From the NCBI GenBank assembly GCA_025677825.1, contig JAIXMO010000017.1, forward strand, positions 310,001 through 374,000: a DNA stretch of 64,000 nucleotides, in the 5' to 3' direction. Under the pieces are notes generated by a model, which made no database searches, was not told where the DNA came from, and was given only the letters and a program-made list of their open reading frames with translations. This DNA comes from Helicostylum pulchrum (taxonomy: Eukaryota; Mucoromycota; Mucoromycetes; Mucorales; Mucoraceae). Made by a program: the position numbers and the translations under genes. This document shows positions 23,559-33,636 of the stretch, piece after piece (the stretch's first letter is position 1; the number at the start of each line of letters is the position of its first letter).

Positions 23559-26284
23559 GTTCGCGTATAGCAATTTTTTAGTTACTGATAAGCATATGAT
23601 TGATATTGAAAGCGTTTTGGTTATTTACCATAACTTTTGTGTATAAAAAAAACTGAAATAAATATAAAAAAAACTATTTGAACCTTTATACTTTAGCTTA
23701 AAATGAGCATATACTCGTTCCATTTACTCGTACTTCCTATTATCCTCTAACGCCTAAGACTAAAGTGGTTTTTTTATCAGATAACTTTGTTTTGTCTCGG
23801 CTGTTAAATTAAAAAACTAATATTATTAACTCTACCTCCTGGCTACCTTTTTCCGACAACAACAACAACGAAAACGAGCCGTTTCCTGTAAGCTGTATAG
23901 TACAGTTAAATTATGCTAGCGTGATATTGGTGATACATGTGGCTCTATACTGCCTACTATTATGGTTTTTTCGTTTGTCCTTTTTTTTTTATGGTGTTAG
24001 TGCACGTCTTTAATGATTTAAAGAAAAAAAATAGTGGGGCATTGTCGTTTTTTCATATACAGCAGCTACATGATCAGACATTATTTAATATTTTTTGATA
24101 AATGTTGATCAATTAAATACAACTCGGGCACATCATTGCAAAAAGAATTTTGTTCAAGTAAATTTAAAATTTAAATTTAATTATAAGAAAACATGTTCTT
24201 TTATGCTTATCTGGATTGTGGACTTTTACGTTATCATCGCTATTATCTTGCTCATTTTAAGATTGTAAGGACATATGCTCTATAGCTTTTGGGCAAATTC
24301 TTCTCTGGTTACAGCAGCTTGTGACATGTCGCTGGTTACATTGAACCGTTCGATTCCACGTTAGTATTATCGTCTCATCAATCCACATAGTACAATACCT
24401 AGTAATAAATCTAAACGGGAAAGGGAAACTCTTGTAATTGTGTAAACACGTCCGCGGAGATACCTTGTGTTCCCGCTTTTGACGCTTTTGTCCGTTTGAA
24501 GTTATCTAATCAGTTCAACCGTTAGTCCATGTTTAATTCGGTAGAATTTAATTAATGTATCGCCCAAAAACAACTAAAGACGGCGGTAATAATCTCCTCA
24601 TTATTTATAAAAACGGTACAACGAAATGAAAATACCAGCAGCCAGTCTATCAGTTTCGTAGTTACACCATTACATGCTGGGAATCTTACATTTGATTCGT
24701 CCCGCCAGCGATTACAGGATCTAAGTATCAAATCAAACGTATGACAAAAGCCTCCTTTTAATATTGGGTCAATATGATTTCGTAATCAAAGTGGCCTTTC
24801 CTTTTTACCATCACCTCTTTTTTTTTTTTTTTCCTTTGTGTTTAAACCCTTCTAAAATTGTATAACATTCCATACATGTTTTTTACAGAGTACTTCCGTT
24901 CTTTGTCTTTTTTTTTTAAAAAAAAACTAAAATGTTATTTTTTAATTTTTATAACAGTAAGGAACACTGATGATTTTGACTATTACCGGATATGCGATCA
25001 GGTTATACATCATCAGGATCTGGGAAAAGTGTTATTTATTTCAATTTCCGAGAACCCTTTAGTCCCTATTTTTTTCCATCAGAATTAAAAATAGGGGGCG
25101 ATAATGTACCGTACAGTCTACTATAATAAGTATGTGTAGAATAAAATCACGAGTTTTATTTGAGATTACCTATACTTTTTTTCCCCTCAAATGATTGAAA
25201 GTTATGGAGATATCGGCGCACTCGTAATTTTTTTATTAAATAGGCTATCACGTACATGGACTAATTTGTAAATATAGCTTGCACAATATATTTTTCCCAG
25301 CCATTCTTTTCAAGAATTGACATATTTGGTATATATTTTTTCTTGTGTATGAGTACAATTCATCGATACCCCCCATAATTGATAACATAACATTTCACAG
25401 TGCGAGGACTGGAAAATTAGATTTCGCTCAAATTCGGCGCATTACGCATCAGCCATTTCTGCGGGACCCTAATGTTAACGACCATTGCTAAATAGTTGAA
25501 AACTCAGTCCAGATTACCTTATATCGCAATATATCGATGTAATATCTTGTAACATTATTTATAAACAAAGACTGATGTCGCCCCCGTTTTTTTGGTCAAA
25601 AATGAATTACCGGGGAATTCATTATAAAAGATATCCAGAAATATAGATGCTGTTAACGTAAGATTGTCATCTTCTATGGCTGAAAAAAATCAATAGATGA
25701 AATTTACCGGTATATTTGATTGACCGCGCCCTCGATTTTTTTTTTCAAAAAAAAATTTGATGTTGATGTAACTAGGCATCATTTTTGTACTTGTATTAAA
25801 AAAAAACTCGCAATAAAATGATATATAATAAACTATAACCATCTATTAAAGTTCCCCTGACTTTATACAGGGTTTATGATATTTAGTAGAATAGAATTGG
25901 GGAAATGGGAAACTCCGGAGACCGGGTAAGATTATCTATACCATTCAACATGAGTTTTGCACGTCTCACCATGTGATGGTACCCCCAAATTCATGTTTGA
26001 CAAAAGTCAAACCTCCTTTGATTATTTTATAGTTTTGAAAGAATTAATCCCTAAAAGAAAAAGAAAGGTAATTGCATGACTTGAATAATTACGAAAGATA
26101 TTGTTAATATAACTCAATTGTTGTGTATCCTATTATTGGATCTTCTTTTTTTTTTTCTTTGTATTCCGTAAAGTGAAATCGAATAAAAATCCGTCCGTTT
26201 ACAAAAACCATAAATTTTTTTTTCTATTTCAGCTCTTCTTCTTTCTACTTTTTATTAAATTTAAAACTAAAAAAAAAAGTAGTT
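23559..26284. other. 2.7 kb gene-poor region
   Basis: No gene, RNA or mobile element recognised on either strand. The frame at 24858-25088 is short and has no features. Base composition is more even than in other spacers around 24270-25530, which could mark an eroded element or gene, but no protein similarity can be read. The WRKY-type gene's leader occupies the end. Confidence 0.5.
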
Positions 26285-28365
26285 ATGAACAATAACTCTA
26301 CTTCTAGTCATATAACATCGAAACAATTATCAACAAACGCTAATAATACAAAAGGTCGATATTATTATCGTGCTAACTCCTCAAAAAAAGACTACAACTC
26401 GATAGCTAGTATGTATACACACGTATATTACAAGAGAAAAACGTATTGTAACCAGAGATCTTTTTAGATTATAGATACAACTACGAAGATAATAATAACT
26501 ACAATAATTTAAATAAAACGCAAGATATACCATACGCAGATGTTGGTAAGCTGATAGAACCTTTTTCGCCACAAGGTGATGTATGCGATTTGATGAACAG
26601 AGGAGATAGGCAAAACGATAGAAATGCTTTACCGTCATCGTTTGACCTTGATAAAATTATTCATAAATATGGCGAAAATCCTGATCTATTACAATTAATA
26701 CTCTCCAGTAAAGTAGAAGAAGATCGTAGAAGAGCAGAAGAGGCTAGACTAAAACAAAAAGAACTGGATTATATTGTATCCGATAAAGGTAATTTTTATA
26801 ATATTACGTTAGTATCGCTTATATTTACATAGACTCCTTTATCTTAGAACGGGTTAATCAAAGCTCGCCTTGTCAAAATTGTAAAAATAAAAAATGCACG
26901 AGCTCAGACGAAACAAATTCGATAAATAACATGAACTGCTGTAAAGGAAAAGAAAAGGATAGTATTAACTCGGTTTTCGATCAACATTTTTCAACCTCAA
27001 AGTCAACAAAAGAAGAGTATCAGCCAAATAACGATAGTACGTCTAAAAGGAAGATGAGAGATGATGAAGATGAACAACAGTTATTATTTCCGAATAGTAA
27101 AGATGACGACTATTTTTCTTCCTCGTCTTCTTCGTCCTACCTTTCGCCAGCATTATGCGAGAAGGCCAGTCATCGATCCAAGAGACACAGTAGTTTAAAC
27201 CAGATATACTCATCTTCTCTATCAGATGTTAGTCGTGGAACATTTCTATCATCGACGCCAAATGAGATACCCACTCGCCAACTTCATTCTTTAGATCATC
27301 TGAATACCCATCGAAATACTTTTGGCCCCCTTTCGCCGTCAATATACCCAAAAAAATCTTTCACGGGAAAGTTTAATATGGGTGATTGTGTACCACCCAA
27401 TACTTTACCACCGATCAGTTCGAGCTTTTTATCACACGAACAAACGCAAGGGGCAATGGGAACGTGTTCACCTTTTATGTCAGCGCAACATTCATCAACA
27501 GTTACGAGCGCACCTTTATCACATTATCGTAACATTGGCCACAATAACCGTTTTCAAAATTTGCCTACTCTAGATTCTTTTGAATCGTCGATTATGGAGA
27601 CACTTCCTTTTGATAATAAATCCGATAATACGAGGTAATTTAAGTTTTTTAATTTAAAATAACGGAAGAAAGGTGCGAAACTTTTTTTTAAAAAAAAAAA
27701 ATTGTTACGTTAAACTTTCTAGTCAAGGCGGCGATAGATACTTATTTCTATTTTAGTTCAATAGATGAAAACTATCCTAGCGCAAAAGTAGATACTTTAA
27801 AATTAAACGAACATACACTTTATGAATCAATGTCCTCGAAGCAACACTTTGAAAAGACGTCGCTACAAAATTCGGATACCAAGATGTTTCTCATGAGAGA
27901 TAAAAGTTTTATAAATAGTACCACGACCGTTTCTACAAATTTTACAATAAATGAACCAAACTCAACAAAAAAACTTCCTTTGCCGCCAAATACTATGCAA
28001 AAGAGTCATTCATCCGACTTGTCGATACGTCCGAGGCGGCGAAGGAGAGAGATGCAAGCAATCACCATGATTATAGAAACGAGGGAGTTTCCATATAATG
28101 ACGACTATGTTTGGAAAAATAATGGAAACACAATTCATAAAAGTTCTGGTCAAAAGAGTATATATTACAAATGCTCAAATAGTAACGCGGTACGTAGTTT
28201 TTTTTTTTACGCGAAAAATACAGCTAGTATATTTATAAACTTTAATAATAGGGATGTCCAGTAAATAAAACAGTTACATTTAGAGATAATGGGGAATACC
28301 TTATTAAATACAGAGGTGGTCATTTAGACGAATGTAGTAAACTGAAACGAGTCGCAACTTCTTAA
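26285..28365 (+). CDS. WRKY-GCM1-type zinc-finger transcription factor
   Basis: Exons 26285-26408, 26468-26788, 26833-27634, 27757-28189 and 28252-28365 encode 597 residues. The C-terminal domain (about 531-590) matches the WRKY/GCM1/FLYWCH fold. Trp535 begins WKNNG where plants have WRKYG; 19 residues later comes YYKC, the same Trp-to-Cys spacing as in WRKY. GCPVNK then corresponds to the plant CxVRK. The probable zinc ligands are Cys555, Cys562, His584 and Cys588. Residues about 105-145 hold a conserved-looking helical segment (DLDKIIHKYGENPDLL, then KVEEDRRRAEEARLKQKE), followed by a small CxxCxxxxC cluster. The middle is Ser/Asn-rich and disordered. Exon 3 may alternatively begin at 26848, removing five residues. 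It is likely a nuclear DNA-binding regulator; the target is unknown. Confidence 0.8.
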
Positions 28366-29069
28366 GTATAGCGCGTCAATATGGTAAGTCAAGCTCCTGT
28401 AGATCTCATATATATATCAATCCAGAACTAACCCCCTTTTTTTTTTGTAGATCAATTATGCCTTTTATGTGCCAAAGTCTTTCCTTTTCCCTCCTGACCT
28501 GTTTTTCATTTTCGCAGGATCAAACTATATTATACTTTCGGATTTAAAACTGAGATAAATTTATGCTTACTTCTGGACCTTTTTGTTTTATAAATAGGTG
28601 CTGAATAATTTAGTTGTATTTTTCGGGATAATTACATCTAGTAATAAAAATAAGAAGCAATACAAACACTTTTTTATTTATTTATTGATGCTTATTCCAA
28701 GCGACCTATATCTGGATGGTCATTAACTATAAACCATGCGATGTATCTTGTATGCAATAATAGTGACATGTACTGAAACCTCCCTCGCCCCTCTTTTTAA
28801 TTTAATTAAAGAATATTTATGGTAAGCCATTAAATAATGACATTAGCTACTACTCAAAATATTAAAGCATATATTAGAACACATGCTTTAAGATGTTTTT
28901 TTCGTTTATTTATAAAAATTAAGTGTATACTATAACAGAGGAGTTGTAGTTATTCTCCTCTCCTTTCAAGGGGTAAAGAAATAGTAGGTTATACTACTTT
29001 CTTGCTGAATACATATTGTTTGAGACTAAGTTTAAAGTATAAATTATTAAGAAAGAAGTTATTTGGTTA
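28366..29069. other. Intergenic region between convergent genes
   Basis: Shared 3' region of the WRKY-type gene (plus) and the XPG-like gene (minus). It is AT-rich, and no feature is seen beyond short A/T runs. Confidence 0.6.
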
Positions 29070-30110
29070 CTAGTTTTTTTTTACGTACCTTTTAGTTTTA
29101 TTTTGAGACCTCCATACTTGAAGAGTCCTTTCAAATTCATTGTATGCTTCGTCACACTCTATGACACTGTCAGAATCTTGTAAATTTTCGAATAACAGCA
29201 CAAATATCATAACTGAATCAAGGAAATAGTCAGTGAAAGGCTGTAGAACACCAGTGTATTTCAAGTTGTTTATGTACTCGTCGACATAATCTTTTGGTTT
29301 AATGAAAGCACCATTTAATTCCAAATTATAGCTTTTTGATTCTATAAGCCATTTATGGTTTCTTTGTATATCGAACCCTGATATGTGGCTATCGTGGTCA
29401 TTACCGGAAATTATTGCAAGGGCCGTTAACGCAGCACTAGAGATATTAAATGTATAAAGTATATCGCTTATATTATAGAGCTTGAATTTCCCTTTTGTCG
29501 GTTTTATTACAGAAACTACTCCAGTATGAAAGATAATATCGGAATTATTGGATAATACAACTGTTCTTCCGTTAGCAACTCTTGCTATGGCCATAATTGC
29601 ACTTCCAGGCTCCATTACGGTATTCCATCCTTGCTCACACGATACTTGTAAAAAACATTGCTTCATTTCATTTGTAACAGTAACAGTTTTTTTTAAAAGC
29701 CATTCTATTTTTTTTGTTTGACTGTACTTGATAAAATCGATACTATTACCAGCAGATTCAACCTTTTTAATAAGAGTAAGTACTTTTTGTTTGTTCATTT
29801 CTTTTCGATATTCCACAGTAGATTTATTAATACATTTTTCTAGAAGTGTATCAAATCCATCTAGATAAAGAATGCAGCTATTCTTGTCAAGATATAAAGA
29901 CAGCATTTTTAAAAAATTTAAACACGATTCTCTATTATTCTGAAAACCTTTTTCGTAAGGGGAAAAGTGTTTAATGAATAAATCGTTGAATGTACCTAGT
30001 ACATCTACATAAATAGTTGTGCCATAGTGTTTAATATCATGCAAGGTTGATAGCATTGTAGATGGTGAGTTGGACTTTTGAATAAACTTCCAAGCGTTTT
30101 TAACCCCCAT
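29070..30110 (-). CDS. XPG/FEN1-fold (PIN-like) protein with degenerate active site
   Basis: Single exon, 346 residues. The start MGVKNAWKFI is the XPG/FEN1 N-terminal signature (usually MGVKGLW). Asp36 in TIYVDVLGT and Asp84 in ILYLDG fit the first two catalytic acids, and YRKEMNK fits the arginine-rich helix. The internal XPG-I part, VMEPGSAIMAIA with Glu167, is recognisable, but the paired acid after it is Gly. In LSNNSDIIF only Asp191 remains of the usual D-x-D. Part of the two-metal site is therefore lost, so the protein may be a weak nuclease or a non-catalytic relative like Mkt1-type proteins. No helix-hairpin-helix or PCNA box is evident. The C-terminus is basic. The lack of introns suggests a retrocopy or a recently expanded family. 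Confidence 0.7.
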   Translation of the reverse strand: MGVKNAWKFIQKSNSPSTMLSTLHDIKHYGTTIYVDVLGTFNDLFIKHFSPYEKGFQNNRESCLNFLKMLSLYLDKNSCILYLDGFDTLLEKCINKSTVEYRKEMNKQKVLTLIKKVESAGNSIDFIKYSQTKKIEWLLKKTVTVTNEMKQCFLQVSCEQGWNTVMEPGSAIMAIARVANGRTVVLSNNSDIIFHTGVVSVIKPTKGKFKLYNISDILYTFNISSAALTALAIISGNDHDSHISGFDIQRNHKWLIESKSYNLELNGAFIKPKDYVDEYINNLKYTGVLQPFTDYFLDSVMIFVLLFENLQDSDSVIECDEAYNEFERTLQVWRSQNKTKRYVKKN

Positions 30111-31234
30111 ATTATTTGTTTATGTAAGATGTACTAAAAATATAAAGATAAAAAGAAGACAATAAAAATACAAGTGTTAACAAAAAAGCAACGAAATCTT
30201 GTAATCGCAACACAGCAATTTAAAAAAAAATATTTCATTGTTTAATAAACGCAAGTTTTTTATTTGTCATATGTAGTACTGATACCATTCAGGAGAAACC
30301 GACCCTACCTTTCCCCTTAGAACATAGCCGAGAATATTCAAAAACTGACGCTATAAAAATAAAATGCAATGCTTCTTCCCATGTGACATTTGCTATTTAT
30401 ATACTTGCATTCACTAGGCACGAACAAAGCACATCTCCTTCAATTAACTCCTTTATATTTTTATCCCGCTTTTTTTTTTCTGGGACAATGATTCATACTT
30501 CCTGAAAAAAAGTTTGATTTGATTATATGCATATACAGTTATGGTTTTGCCACCTATCAATAGACTTTCTTAGACCATAAGAACCTAATATTTATAGGTA
30601 CGTTCTGTATAGCTCAAAATCATAACGGTACCATAATAATGATTGCTATTACAAGCTTTTAATAAAGAGCTATAACCACTTATACAATGAACTGAATACT
30701 GTAACTTATATAGTCTAATAGTTTTGACTAATAATAAATGCATTTATTCCACATAAAATATCATATCTTTTACCTTTATAGACGTTTGTTTAATTGGATT
30801 AATTTTAAACGACCCGTGCAAAATATATGCAAAGTGTATGAAACCGAAAAGAAAACTTTTTTTTAACGGTGTAGTAGCTCTATGTTAGCGTTTTTTTTTA
30901 AAAAAAAACATACACATCACACTCTTCCTGTAGTAATACATATTAATGCAATGAGATGTAAAAACGCATATCGATTATTAATTTTAGTGCATCATATGCT
31001 GTTAATTACTTTGCATTAAAAGAGACATTTTATGACGTCTAAGACAAATGTCTCGCATATATTCCTGAATGTTTCGCAAATTTTAAATGCATATAAATAC
31101 TTTGGTTATCTGCAAATTAATGGCGAGTGTTACATTTTATACCTATTTCTTTATTCAATTGCCAATGCTCAAACTGAGGATCCAAAAAGGAAAAACACTA
31201 CATACACTACTCCATACAAAAAAATTATAAAAGC
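30111..31234. other. Intergenic region before tRNA-Asp
   Basis: No gene recognised. An open frame at 31032-31271 runs into the tRNA and is discarded. The seven-A run at 31218-31224 acts as the Pol III terminator of the tRNA on the opposite strand. Confidence 0.6.
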
Positions 31235-31305
31235 TCTCCGACTGGGAATTGAACCCAGGTCTCCCGCGTGACAGGCGGGGATACTCACCACTATACTATC
31301 GAAGA
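31235..31305 (-). tRNA. tD(GUC): tRNA-Asp (anticodon GTC)
   Basis: The minus strand folds into a full cloverleaf of 71 nt. The acceptor stem is TCTTCGA with TCGGAGA, and the anticodon stem CCCGC/GCGGG holds the loop CTGTCAC (anticodon GTC). The T arm is CTGGG-TTCAATT-CCCAG. There is no intron. A T7 Pol III stop follows at 31224-31218. It decodes GAC/GAT. Confidence 0.95.
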
Positions 31306-32324
31306 CAAGTTATTATTTTGTTAACTTAAAAAATGCTTATAATCCAATCAACCAAAATATAACTGGTCCGGTCCGAACCAATCAAATTAGTCCGATGGAA
31401 GTGACTCTGTCCGGTGACAAGACGCGTCCAAAAAAAGGTCCAAACCAACTGTGCCAAAAACGCGACCTTCCAAGAAATCACGTTTATGCTTGGTGTGGAA
31501 AAAATACTTGATTTGACACGGAAAAATTAATAAAACAGTTGAAACAAGATTAAAAATGTGATAACATATACGTAATGATAAGGTGAATATAATAGAATAT
31601 AATTAGATTATCATTGAAGAAGAGGAAGTGTGGTATCGCTAGATTACCAATTGAATTACAAAAGAAAATGTATATTGATATTACAAGTATAACAAAAGAT
31701 GATTGATGAATATAAGTTTATTAAAAGAAAATAATAAAAGTATAAAGAATAATAAGGATATTAAACAGATATAAACTCTAAGGTTATATTTATATCCGTT
31801 TTCTAAGTATTTATAATGGTTGGAGGAATGATTTTAAGTCGGATATATTTTTATCTAACCTGTAGTATTGTTAAGTCATTACAGTATATTTCTTATTCTT
31901 TGGTGTAAAATCAATCCCGGTAAAAGGGATTGCAAACTTTCGTTTGTTATTTATACTAATTTCAATAGTGGTGCTGAAGAGCATCTTCAGGTTGGATTTA
32001 ATGGCTTTTACAGACTAAAACATCTTGATTTACTAGATACAGTGTTATTTACTTATGTTTTAAAATCGATGGTTCATGGATTGTATTAATTATATTTATT
32101 TTATGTGTGATTTCACCACACTTGGTAAAGCATAACAGTGAAACTAATTTAGATAAGGGTTTTTATCTCCCACTGTCCATCCCCCATCCAGTCTACCAAA
32201 GTTTATTATCATCACTAGATTTTAATACTACACCAGTAGTTCTGTCCATCTGCGGCATTTTTTTTGACTAATAAACAAGATATTAGCACTCTTTTTTTTG
32301 TTTTGTTGCCGCTTTTTTTTTTTT
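31306..32324. other. Intergenic region with a possible F-box trace
   Basis: Near 31641 one frame reads RLPIELQKKMYIDI, which resembles the start of an F-box, but it stops after about 22 codons. A 73-codon frame at 31868-32089 has no recognisable domain. Together these could be a decayed gene, but the evidence is too thin for a call. Confidence 0.35.
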
Positions 32325-32581
32325 TCATGTGTTATTTTCCTTACAATTACGAATGCTTTCAAGACGTTCAGCAGGAAAGAGAATGTATTCTTTTAACGAT
32401 ACTGGTTGTACATAATCTGTTCTGGTATTAACGTACGGTAAATGACCTACATTATAAAACAGAGTAAATAAAAGAGGAAAAGGTGATACTTTTAATTTTT
32501 ACCATTTGTACCAGAGGACGAAGCATTTACCCTACCGATGCGTTCTATAACCTGGGCAGCTGTACTGATGTTAATTTCCAT
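32325..32581 (-). CDS. Small conserved-looking protein, unknown function
   Basis: Two exons (32581-32503 and 32446-32325) encode 66 residues. Splicing joins ACA AAT G to GT CAT TTA across a 56-nt GT-AG intron. The product, MEINISTAAQVIERIGR ... RTDYVQPVSLKEYILFPAERLESIRNC, has a predicted N-terminal amphipathic helix and a second helix near the end. The composition is protein-like and differs from the poly-K/F junk frames nearby. No family is recognised. An upstream in-frame start would lengthen it to about 97 residues, but that part looks random. Confidence 0.45.
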
Positions 32582-32915
32582 TATCTCAAAAAAAATTTTA
32601 AAAAAAGACTCGCACCAGGTTTTATTTTGGTAAGCACCAGACACTTCCTTTAAAATGAGCAAATACACTGTCAATTTACAAGTTCTAAAAAAAAAAGGTG
32701 CAGGATATTATTACTCACGTACCTGTTCCTGCATATTTGTTTTATTGTATATCTTCATTTATTTCCCTATACTGGAAATAACTACCGTCAACCATAAGGT
32801 TTGTGAAGTCCATCTTGTATGTAGGAGGTCTTGTGGGGGAGGAAACACAAACTTGGTATTTTTGGGTTCTTGAGAATGAAAGAAACGAAAAGGAAGGACT
32901 TTTTTTATTTTTTTA

Positions 32916-32984
32916 TTTTTATTGATAAACGACTTTTTATTGATAAACGACTTTTTATTGATAAACGACTTTTTATTGATAAAA
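32916..32984 (+). repeat. 18-bp minisatellite, 3.8 copies
   Basis: The unit is GACTTTTTATTGATAAAC. There is one partial copy at 32916-32930, then copies at 32931-32948, 32949-32966 and 32967-32984 (last base changed). The near-identity of units implies recent expansion. The absence of unique spacers excludes a CRISPR array. Confidence 0.9.
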
Positions 32985-33181
32985 AGAAGGTCTGAAATTT
33001 ATTTCATATTTACGTTATACTTACACGTTAGTTAGAAATGATGCATGATAAAAAAGGGCTCTGTAAAAAGACTCTTTCATATGTCACACTTACACTTTTA
33101 GTGGTTAAGCATCATACTTTTTTTGGATAGAGCAATACACTTCTTTTTCAAAAAACCTAGTTTTATTGTAGGTGATTAATT

Positions 33182-33205
33182 AAACCTGGTGCGCGTATCT
33201 TTCTC
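33182..33205 (+). repeat. Dispersed 24-bp segment, copy 1
   Basis: The segment starts AAACCTGGTGCGCGTA and ends CTTTCTC. It matches 61358-61381 at 22 of 24 positions, and weaker similarity continues for about 25 bp (CATAAA, ATAT-AT). The core AAACCTGGTGCG also occurs on the minus strand at 32611-32622. Confidence 0.6.
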
Positions 33206-33636
33206 ATGAAGGAAAGCATAAAATATAATAGCACAGACAGTCAAAAGTCCAGACTTGTTTGTACATGAAACATGAAAGTCTCTGCTAATAAACAAACCAC
33301 CCCTGTCTCTCTTTTTTTTTTTTTTCGTGGCGATATTAAATTGTATTATCCTACTAGATTTTTGAATGCAACTAAATGTGTATACAGGATACTCATTGTG
33401 CTAATAACAAGATAATTACACGATAGAGGGAGGTACAAGACTAGTAATTGATGTTGACTATAGTTTGACAAGTATGGACAGCAAAAAGAAAGATTTAAAA
33501 ATAGGAATAAATGCCCGCTGTTGATTACCTGCAGCATATTTAGATGTCAAAAGGACTAAAATAGTAGTACACTTAATTGAAATAAAATGATACAGTTTTC
33601 TTTTATTACATAATGGGGGGGGGGTGAGGGGAGGGA

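Larger units (their letters stand above)
32582..33636. other. Intergenic region with an 18-bp tandem repeat and dispersed words
   Basis: No gene recognised apart from the leader of the small minus-strand gene. It holds a 3.8-copy minisatellite (32916-32984), a 24-bp segment shared with 61358-61381, and a G-rich run at 33615-33636 next to the RIM101 stop. Confidence 0.55.

Noticed and set aside
24340..24370. GTTCGATTCC word resembling a tRNA T arm
   Set aside because: No matching acceptor, D or anticodon arms could be folded around it.
31032..31271. 79-codon plus-strand frame overlapping tRNA-Asp
   Set aside because: Its last codons (LGIEPRSPA) are simply the tRNA T arm read as protein, a well-known false ORF.
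32916..32984. Direct repeats considered as a CRISPR array
   Set aside because: Units are head-to-tail without unique spacers, and the genome is eukaryotic.
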